From CAYSZB01 sp964435475 (GTDB lineage Bacteria > Chloroflexota > Anaerolineae > Anaerolineales > Anaerolineaceae), in contig CAYSZB010000085.1 of assembly GCA_964435475.1 (NCBI GenBank), positions 1 through 8,561 on the forward strand: DNA of 8,561 nt, in the 5' to 3' direction. Positions 1 to 5,256 of this stretch are shown here, piece after piece. Position numbers and translations under genes: made by a program. The number at the start of each line of letters is the position of its first letter. Position 1 is the first letter of the stretch. The notes beneath the pieces were generated by a model that saw only the letters and a program-made list of their open reading frames with translations, was not told the DNA's origin and did not search any database.

Positions 1-16
1 CGCACAATTTGCGGTC

Positions 17-44
17 TTGACTCTTGAAAAGAGTATGTTATACT
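17..44 (+). promoter_or_regulatory. sigma70-type promoter for rpoB
   Basis: The -35 element TTGACT lies at 17-22 and the -10 element TATACT at 39-44, with a 16-bp spacer. A TGT triplet at 36-38 gives an extended -10. The predicted transcription start is near 50-52, leaving a leader of about 70 nt before rpoB. The promoter suggests that rpoB starts its own transcription unit here. Readthrough from an upstream gene outside the window cannot be excluded. Confidence 0.8.
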
Positions 45-45
45 C
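20..45. repeat. two adjacent inverted repeats overlapping the rpoB promoter
   Basis: ACTCTT-GAA-AAGAGT at 20-34 is a perfect 6-bp inverted repeat covering the end of the -35 element and the spacer. GAGTAT-GTT-ATACTC at 31-45 is a second perfect 6-bp inverted repeat that spans the -10. The two share the GAGT at 31-34, so ACTC/GAGT/ACTC alternates across the promoter. This could be an operator for a dimeric regulator. It could also be chance in a short AT-rich stretch, and no regulator is identified. Confidence 0.4.
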
Positions 46-59
46 ATCGTTTGCACATT

Positions 60-80
60 AAGCCCCGGAAAGGGGTTTTT
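60..80 (+). terminator. short GC hairpin with T5 in the rpoB leader (possible attenuator)
   Basis: CCCC at 63-66 pairs with GGGG at 72-75 around a GGAAA loop. The stem can be lengthened by A60-T78, A61-T77 and a G62-T76 wobble, and T5 occupies 76-80. The element begins only about 10 nt after the predicted transcription start, so it lies inside the rpoB transcript. A four-GC core is weak for an intrinsic terminator. It may instead be a leader attenuator, a 5' stabilising hairpin, or the terminator of an upstream gene. GTTTT at 75-79 could alternatively pair with AAAAC at 96-100, opening the stem. Confidence 0.35.
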
Positions 81-88
81 GACCGTGT

Positions 89-121
89 ATGCAACAAAAC
101 GGATTACTCGAGGAGATGTGA
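89..121 (+). other. possible 10-codon upstream ORF abutting rpoB
   Basis: An ATG at 89 opens a ten-codon frame reading MQQNGLLEEM. It is in the rpoB frame and ends in TGA at 119-121, directly against the rpoB ATG at 122. No well-spaced ribosome binding site precedes it; the nearest purine run, at 69-75, is 13 nt away inside the hairpin. The rpoB Shine-Dalgarno sequence lies within it. If translated, it would couple strongly to rpoB. It may equally be a chance frame. Confidence 0.2.
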
Positions 122-3100
122 ATGGCTGATGTGATGCCTCCCAAGTCTTATGCACGAATTAATGTAGGGTTTGATCTACCCAAACTGATCCAGGTACAAC
201 TTGATTCCTTTCGGCGTTTGAAAGCCGAAGGGCTGGGAAGTCTTTTTAATGAAATTTCCCCCATCGAATCATACAGTAAAGACCTGCGGCTCTATTTTCC
301 AAGCGAGGACCAGAGTTTCAAAGACTTTGGGTTAAGCTACTGGTTTGAAGATCCCAAATATTCAATTGAAGAATGTCTTGAGCGGGACCTGACTTACGCC
401 TGCCCGTTGTATGTCTCTGTTTTGCTGGAAGGCGCTGGCCTTGAGATGAAAAAACAGGACATTTTCCTGGGCGATTTCCCGGAAATGACAGAGAAGGGCA
501 CCTTCATTATCAATGGCACAGAACGTGTGGTTGTTTCGCAATTGATCCGATCACCTGGTGTGTACTTTGAAGCAAATATGGACCGGGCAACCGGGCGCTG
601 GATGGCTACTGCCAAACTGATCCCGGATCGTGGTGCATGGATGGAATTTGAAACCCGTAAAAATGATTACATCATTTTGAAGTTCAACCGGAAACGTACC
701 GTACCGATCACCGTGTTCCTGCGTGCCCTGGCGGCGGTGGATGACCAGACCGATCCGGAGAACACACCCTTGAGAACCGGGACTGACGAAGAGATCCTGG
801 CCCTTTTCCAGGATGTGGATAACAACCCAGATCGCCAGTTTATCAAGTCGTCCTTTGACCAGGAACCGGCATATGACCTGCCCGGTAATATGACCGTCTC
901 CCAGGCAGCTTTGATCGAGTTCTTCAAGCGCCTGCGCCCCGGTGATCCGCCAACCCTGGATAATGCCCGCAATTTCATGCTGGAACAGTTATTTGACCAC
1001 CGTCATTATGACCTTGAGAAGGTTGGTCGATACAAGCTTAATCAAAAACTGGACCTGCAGGATACCATCCCGGTGAGCCACCGCATGATCACCAAGTGGG
1101 ATATTGTGCGTTTGATCCGCCGGATGATCCAGATCAACAACGGCGTTGAGCAACGGGATGACATTGATCATCTTGGCAACCGCAGGGTGAAAACTGTGGG
1201 TGAACTGATCCAAAACAAACTGCGCATTGGTTTGCGCAGGATGGAACGGGTCATCAAGGAACGCATGTCCATCCGTGACCAGGAGCAGGTATCCGCGATC
1301 GGTTTGGTGAACATCCGCCCCGTGGTGGCTGCTTTACGTGAATTCTTCGGCTCAAGCCAGCTTTCGCAATTCATGGAAGAGACCAACCCCCTCTCCGAAT
1401 TACGGCATAAGAGAACACTATCAGCCCTCGGCCCCGGCGGTTTGCGCCGTGAACGGGCAGGCTTTGATGTGCGTGACGTGCACCACTCCCATTATGGACG
1501 CATCTGCCCGATTGAGACCCCTGAAGGCCCGAATATTGGCCTGATCGGACGTCTGGCAACCTATGCAACCGTCAATGAGTATGGCTTTATCGAAACTCCT
1601 TACCGAAAAGTGATCCGCGTCATGCGCGGAAACGATCCAAACCTGGTCAATCACCTATTACGCCAGGATATCCCGGACCCCAAAACAGGCGAGGTGTTGT
1701 TCCACTTTGGCGACCGCACAACCCCTGAGATGGCAAAAACCATTGCCAAATTAGGTATCGAAACCGTGCTGGTCAGGCCATTTGTGTCTGATGTTTATGA
1801 ATACTTATCGGCTGATGCAGAAGACAAATATGTTATTGCACAGGCAACCGCCCCGCTAAATGAATATAACGAATTCCTGCACCGTGTTTCGTGCCGCTAT
1901 CATTCGACATTCAATATTTTCGATTATGAGTTTATTGATTATATGGATGTTGCACCGCACCAGGTAGTCGGGATCAGCGCTGCTTTGATCCCATTCCTTG
2001 AGCATGATGATGCCAACAGGGCTTTGATGGGCTCGAACATGCAGGCGCAGGCGGTTCCTTTGATCCGTCCTGAAGTGCCGATCGTATCCACCGGGATGGA
2101 AGCCAGTGCAGTCCTGGATTCGGGACAGTTGATCATTGCAGAAGAGGATAGCCAGGTTGTGTCGGTGACGGGCGAAAGCATCGTTGTCAAACAGCAAAAT
2201 GGGGAGACCAAGACCTATCGATTGCGCAAATATCAACGTTCCAACCAATCGACATGTATCGACCAGCGACCGGCGGTTACCAAAGGCCAGTTGATCAAGA
2301 AAGGTCATGTCATCGTTGACTCCTCTTCCACCCAGGATGGAAAACTGGCACTGGGTCAAAATGTGCTGGTCGCTTTCCTGGCATGGGAAGGTTACAACTT
2401 TGAGGATGCCATCCTGATATCAGAGAACCTGGTTGAAGAGGATCGCTATACATCAGTTCACATTGAAAAATATGAAGTGGAAGCACGCGACACCAAGCTG
2501 GGTCCTGAAGAGATCACTCGTGATATCCCGAATGTGGGCGAAGAAACCATCCGTGATCTTGACGAAGATGGCATCATTCGCATTGGAGCCGAAGTGGGCC
2601 CTAATGATATCCTTGTTGGAAAGATCACACCCAAAGGTGAAAAAGAACTGACCCCAGAAGAACGACTTTTGCGGGCGATCTTTGGCGAGAAATCACGTGA
2701 TGTGAAAGATACCTCCCTGCGAATGCCGCATGGTGAGCGGGGCATCGTGGTCGATGTCAAGGTCTTTGATCGTGAGGACAACACCGATCTTTCTGCCGGT
2801 GTGGACCGCATGGTGCGTGTGTCTGTTGCGCAACGGCGCAAGTTAACCGCCGGTGATAAAATGGCTGGTCGTCATGGTAACAAAGGTGTGGTTTCGCTGG
2901 TTGTTCCCGCTGAAGACATGCCATACCTCGAAGACGGAACGCCGGTTGACATCATTTTAAATCCGCTGGGCGTCCCCAGCCGTATGAATATCGGCCAGGT
3001 CCTTGAAACCCACCTGGGCTGGGCTGCGAGCCGACTGGGCTTCAGAGCGATCACACCGGTTTTTGACGGTGCATCGGAATTTGAAATTGAAGCCGAATTG

Positions 3101-4051
3101 GCGCGGGCCTGGATGGTCGATCATGCATGGAATATTGCATCTGGTCGCGCCTGGGATGCTCTTCATCAACAGGAATATGATCCTGAGATGATCCGGGATG
3201 ACAAAGAAGTACGTTTGTTATACATCGAGGATTGGCTGTCACCCCTTGGTTACAACATCCAGGACCTGATGGAAAACGAAACAATGGCCAAGCGGGCAGT
3301 AACCCGTGAATGGTTGCGTGAAGAGGGCTATGAGCCGGATGGTATCCTGGCATTTGAAGACGTGCGCTTAACCAACAGCGAACGTGATCTGCAGGATGAA
3401 CGGGCGATCGTTGCCTGTATCTATCTTTGGGCGAAGACGCTCAATCAAAAGATGACTCCTGACCTTGATTATGAGGGTGTCATGGAGAAAGCCCACAAGA
3501 TCATGATCAAGACTGGTCAACCCATCCCCACCCTGGGCAAGCAAATGCTGCGGGATGGCAGGACGGGTAGTTATTATGACCAGCCGGTGACCGTTGGTAT
3601 GATGACCATGATGAAACTGCATCACCTTGTGGAAGATAAAGTACATGCCCGCTCAACCGGTCCATACAGCCTCGTGACCCAGCAACCCCTGGGTGGCAAG
3701 GCGCAGTTTGGTGGACAACGCTTCGGTGAGATGGAAGTCTGGGCGCTTGAGGCTTACGGTGCGGCTTATACTTTGCAGGAAATGTTGACCGTCAAATCGG
3801 ATGATACGATAGGGCGGGTAGCTACATATGAAGCCATTGTCAAAGGCAAGCAGATTGAAGACCCGGGCATCCCTGCGGCATTCAAGGTTTTGGTGAAAGA
3901 ACTGCAGAGCCTCAGCCTGGCGGTGGAAGGTATCCTGGAAGATGATGATATTATGAAGTTCGGAAAAGATGACGAACGAAATCATCCCACGCATATACCG
4001 ACCAGCCTGTTGGGGATCGGCAGAGGCAACCCATTTGACCAGATCAACTGA
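122..4051 (+). CDS. rpoB: DNA-directed RNA polymerase subunit beta
   Basis: This is the beta subunit of core RNA polymerase, forming one side of the active-site cleft and the rifamycin pocket. The product is 1309 residues. The start is set by GAGGAG at 110-115, six bases before the ATG. In order one sees the protrusion and lobe, the fork and rifamycin region (GSSQLSQFM from residue 410), the VHHSHYGRICPIETPEGPN block, GYNFEDA at 757-763, KLTAGDKMAGRHGNKG at 907-922 with catalytic-centre lysines K913 and K921, PLGVPSRMNIGQ, and the C-terminal clamp block GGKAQFGGQRFGEMEVWALE. Two points are odd. About 159 residues separate PVFDGA (979-984) from RDGRTG (1144-1149), where E. coli has about 20-25. 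The residue matching rifamycin-contact Arg529 of E. coli is Thr432. rpoC does not follow; an rpsL promoter does. No terminator lies between the stop and that promoter. Confidence 0.99.
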   Translation: MADVMPPKSYARINVGFDLPKLIQVQLDSFRRLKAEGLGSLFNEISPIESYSKDLRLYFPSEDQSFKDFGLSYWFEDPKYSIEECLERDLTYACPLYVSVLLEGAGLEMKKQDIFLGDFPEMTEKGTFIINGTERVVVSQLIRSPGVYFEANMDRATGRWMATAKLIPDRGAWMEFETRKNDYIILKFNRKRTVPITVFLRALAAVDDQTDPENTPLRTGTDEEILALFQDVDNNPDRQFIKSSFDQEPAYDLPGNMTVSQAALIEFFKRLRPGDPPTLDNARNFMLEQLFDHRHYDLEKVGRYKLNQKLDLQDTIPVSHRMITKWDIVRLIRRMIQINNGVEQRDDIDHLGNRRVKTVGELIQNKLRIGLRRMERVIKERMSIRDQEQVSAIGLVNIRPVVAALREFFGSSQLSQFMEETNPLSELRHKRTLSALGPGGLRRERAGFDVRDVHHSHYGRICPIETPEGPNIGLIGRLATYATVNEYGFIETPYRKVIRVMRGNDPNLVNHLLRQDIPDPKTGEVLFHFGDRTTPEMAKTIAKLGIETVLVRPFVSDVYEYLSADAEDKYVIAQATAPLNEYNEFLHRVSCRYHSTFNIFDYEFIDYMDVAPHQVVGISAALIPFLEHDDANRALMGSNMQAQAVPLIRPEVPIVSTGMEASAVLDSGQLIIAEEDSQVVSVTGESIVVKQQNGETKTYRLRKYQRSNQSTCIDQRPAVTKGQLIKKGHVIVDSSSTQDGKLALGQNVLVAFLAWEGYNFEDAILISENLVEEDRYTSVHIEKYEVEARDTKLGPEEITRDIPNVGEETIRDLDEDGIIRIGAEVGPNDILVGKITPKGEKELTPEERLLRAIFGEKSRDVKDTSLRMPHGERGIVVDVKVFDREDNTDLSAGVDRMVRVSVAQRRKLTAGDKMAGRHGNKGVVSLVVPAEDMPYLEDGTPVDIILNPLGVPSRMNIGQVLETHLGWAASRLGFRAITPVFDGASEFEIEAELARAWMVDHAWNIASGRAWDALHQQEYDPEMIRDDKEVRLLYIEDWLSPLGYNIQDLMENETMAKRAVTREWLREEGYEPDGILAFEDVRLTNSERDLQDERAIVACIYLWAKTLNQKMTPDLDYEGVMEKAHKIMIKTGQPIPTLGKQMLRDGRTGSYYDQPVTVGMMTMMKLHHLVEDKVHARSTGPYSLVTQQPLGGKAQFGGQRFGEMEVWALEAYGAAYTLQEMLTVKSDDTIGRVATYEAIVKGKQIEDPGIPAAFKVLVKELQSLSLAVEGILEDDDIMKFGKDDERNHPTHIPTSLLGIGRGNPFDQIN

Positions 4052-4074
4052 TTTGGGACCAAAGAATCAGCTCC

Positions 4075-4103
4075 TTGACGAGGATTATTGCGCGTGGTAG
4101 AAT
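4075..4103 (+). promoter_or_regulatory. extended -10 promoter for the rpsL-rpsG-fusA-tuf unit
   Basis: TTGACG at 4075-4080 and TAGAAT at 4098-4103 are separated by 17 bp, and TGG at 4095-4097 supplies an extended -10. Predicted transcription starts at about 4110-4112, giving a leader of about 140 nt before rpsL. It sits 24 bp after the rpoB stop. The close match makes it likely that the str genes are transcribed independently of rpoB as well as, possibly, by readthrough. Confidence 0.8.
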
Positions 4104-4115
4104 CTCTGCTCATTA

Positions 4116-4156
4116 CCGTCATCCTGGAGCCAATGAAGCCCGCACTTGATGGACGG
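4116..4156 (+). promoter_or_regulatory. first hairpin of the rpsL leader
   Basis: CCGTCATC at 4116-4123 pairs with GATGGACGG at 4148-4156, with a single bulged G at 4151. It starts about 5 nt from the predicted RNA 5' end. The loop (4124-4147) carries GGAG at 4126-4129 and the ATG at 4133, so this hairpin would present or constrain the start of the possible leader peptide. Its 3' arm GATGG (4148-4152) can alternatively pair with CCATC (4179-4183) in the terminator that follows, so the two structures could be mutually exclusive with a third. The folding was done by eye, with no energies. Confidence 0.45.
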
Positions 4157-4165
4157 AAATATTAG
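4133..4165 (+). CDS. possible leader peptide of 10 residues upstream of rpsL
   Basis: ATG at 4133 opens a ten-codon frame, MKPALDGRKY, ending in TAG at 4163-4165. GGAG at 4126-4129 lies three bases before the ATG, which is closer than the usual 5-9. The stop codon is seven bases before the 5' arm of the terminator hairpin at 4173. A ribosome sitting on the stop would cover part of that arm and hinder terminator formation. This is the layout of a translation-sensing attenuator, but no run of a single amino acid suggests which signal is sensed. I do not recognise this peptide, and it may be spurious. Confidence 0.3.
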   Translation: MKPALDGRKY

Positions 4166-4172
4166 GAAAGAT

Positions 4173-4210
4173 GCGAGGCCATCTTGGAATTTATGATGGC
4201 CTTGCTTTTT
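4173..4210 (+). terminator. intrinsic terminator in the rpsL leader (attenuator or rpoB terminator)
   Basis: The arm at 4173-4183 (GCGAGGCCATC) pairs with 4195-4205 (GATGGCCTTGC) as 11 consecutive pairs with one G-T wobble, around an 11-nt AT-rich loop, and T5 follows at 4206-4210. This is a textbook intrinsic terminator. It lies downstream of the rpsL promoter and about 40 nt before the rpsL start, so it must be at least partly read through for the str genes to be expressed. It may serve as a leader attenuator, or also terminate transcripts running on from rpoB. Confidence 0.75.
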
Positions 4211-4250
4211 GGAAACTAACAAATTTTATTTTTATAGGCTTGGAGGCAAA

Positions 4251-4667
4251 GTGCCAACAATTAATCAATTGATACGAAAAGGTCGAGAGACCAAGGCAAC
4301 GAAGAGTAAATCGCCTGCATTGCAGTACACATTAAACTCTGAAAAGCAGCGAAGAAAACGTCAGGCTAAGGGTGCACCCCAGAAACGTGGTGTATGCACA
4401 ATCGTGCGTACCATGACACCCAAGAAACCGAATTCGGCGCTGCGAAAAATTGCCCGTGTGCGTTTGAGCAATGGTATGGAAGTAACCGCTTACATTCCCG
4501 GCGAAGGTCACCAACTTCAGGAACACTCCGTGGTTCTAGTACGCGGTGGCCGTGTCAAAGACCTGCCAGGCGTACGCTACCACATTGTTCGCGGCACCCT
4601 GGACACAACAGGTGTGAATGACCGCAAGCGTGCCCGATCAAAATATGGCGCCAAGCGCCCCAAGTAA
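4251..4667 (+). CDS. rpsL: 30S ribosomal protein S12
   Basis: S12 lies at the ribosomal decoding centre and controls accuracy. The start is GTG at 4251, chosen because GGAGG sits at 4242-4246 and the protein then opens with the canonical VPTINQLIRKGR; an upstream in-frame TTG at 4209 lies in the terminator T-run. The product is 138 residues against about 123-125 in E. coli. The excess is mostly a basic segment at residues 26-40 (YTLNSEKQRRKRQAK) inserted between SPALQ and GAPQKRGVC. The core is intact: TPKKPNSALRK at 56-66, GEGHQLQEHS at 84-93 (usually HNLQ) and RVKDLPG at 101-107. That retains the lysines whose change gives streptomycin resistance, and the aspartate (D104) that RimO methylthiolates in many bacteria. 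It ends with tandem TAA stops (4665-4670). It is first gene of the str unit and 82 bp before rpsG. Confidence 0.98.
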   Translation: MPTINQLIRKGRETKATKSKSPALQYTLNSEKQRRKRQAKGAPQKRGVCTIVRTMTPKKPNSALRKIARVRLSNGMEVTAYIPGEGHQLQEHSVVLVRGGRVKDLPGVRYHIVRGTLDTTGVNDRKRARSKYGAKRPK

Positions 4668-4686
4668 TAACCAGTGAGCTGATCCT

Positions 4687-4726
4687 GGGTGAAGCATTGC
4701 CAAGTTTCGAGGACAATGCTTTGCCC
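4687..4726 (+). promoter_or_regulatory. rpsL-rpsG intercistronic hairpin, candidate S7 autoregulatory site
   Basis: GGGTGAAGCATTG (4687-4699) pairs with CAATGCTTTGCCC (4714-4726) as 13 consecutive pairs, including two G-T wobbles. CC at 4700-4701 can add two pairs with GG at 4711-4712 past a bulged A4713. The hairpin ends 11 bases before the rpsG Shine-Dalgarno sequence. In E. coli the rpsL-rpsG gap is where S7 binds its own mRNA and represses translation, so position suggests the same role; similarity to the E. coli RNA was not tested. The downstream tract (TATTTATTTCT) is T-rich but interrupted, so a weak terminator is the alternative. Confidence 0.55.
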
Positions 4727-4749
4727 TATTTATTTCTAAAGGAGTATTC

Positions 4750-5220
4750 ATGTCGCGAAGAATAAAACCAGAAAAACGCGAAATTCTGCCTGATGCGCGG
4801 TTTAACAACCTGCACATCCAGATGATGATCAACCGAATTATGTTGTGCGGAAAAAAAAGCACTGCTACCCGGTCCGTTTATGATGCGGTTGATATGATCG
4901 CAGAAAAAACAGGAAAAGAAGGGGTCGAAGTCTTTGAAAATGCGTTGAAAAACGTCAGCCCTATGATGGAAGTAAGACCCCGTCGTGTGGGTGGCGCAAC
5001 CTACCAGGTCCCGATGGAAGTTTCACCGGAAAGACGATTGACCCTTGCCATGCGCTGGATCATTACTGCATCGCGTGCAAGAGCCGGCAAGTCTTACGCT
5101 GAAAAACTGGCTGCCGAGTTGATGGATGCCTCTGAAAACCAGGGCGCCTCAATCCGCCGCAAAGAGGAAACCCATAAGATGGCTGAAGCCAACCGGGCTT
5201 TCTCACATTTCCGCCTTTAG
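4750..5220 (+). CDS. rpsG: 30S ribosomal protein S7
   Basis: S7 nucleates assembly of the 3' domain of 16S rRNA in the 30S head and contacts tRNA near the exit site. The product is 156 residues, normal for the family. AAAGGAG at 4738-4744 lies five bases before the ATG. Recognisable blocks are MSRRIKPEKREI at the N terminus, the MINRIMLCGKKSTA segment, VSPMMEVRPRRVGGATYQVP in the middle, and EETHKMAEANRAFSHFRL at the C terminus, which ends in FRL where many family members have YRW. Basic residues are spread through the chain, as expected for an rRNA binder. It follows rpsL across a structured 82-bp gap and its TAG overlaps an AGGAG that may serve fusA. In E. coli S7 is the translational repressor of this operon. 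Confidence 0.98.
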   Translation: MSRRIKPEKREILPDARFNNLHIQMMINRIMLCGKKSTATRSVYDAVDMIAEKTGKEGVEVFENALKNVSPMMEVRPRRVGGATYQVPMEVSPERRLTLAMRWIITASRARAGKSYAEKLAAELMDASENQGASIRRKEETHKMAEANRAFSHFRL

Positions 5221-5256
5221 GAGCGGTCCAGTTTTTGACTTTCAACTAACAAACTT
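5219..5256 (+). promoter_or_regulatory. possible hairpin-bridged ribosome binding site for fusA
   Basis: fusA has no purine-rich motif at normal distance from its ATG; the bases just upstream read ACTAACAAACTT. The nearest is AGGAG at 5219-5223, overlapping the rpsG TAG and 33 bases from the ATG at 5257. AGTTT (5230-5234) can pair with AAACT (5251-5255), and inside it TTGA (5235-5238) with TCAA (5242-5245). Looping out 5230-5255 leaves seven bases between AGGAG and the ATG. The stem is AT-rich and weak, so plain translational coupling to rpsG termination is an equal alternative. Confidence 0.3.

Noticed and set aside
1..13. CGCA/TGCG inverted repeat at the left edge as the end of an upstream terminator
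   Set aside because: Only four pairs, no T-run after it, and the upstream context is outside the window.
4052..4063. TTTGGGACCAAA just after the rpoB stop as a terminator
   Set aside because: The loop would be only two bases, the stem is short and no T-run follows.
4209..4250. An N-terminal extension of rpsL from a TTG at 4209
   Set aside because: The TTG lies in the T-run of the leader terminator and has no ribosome binding site. S12 homology starts exactly at the GTG at 4251, which has GGAGG nine bases upstream.
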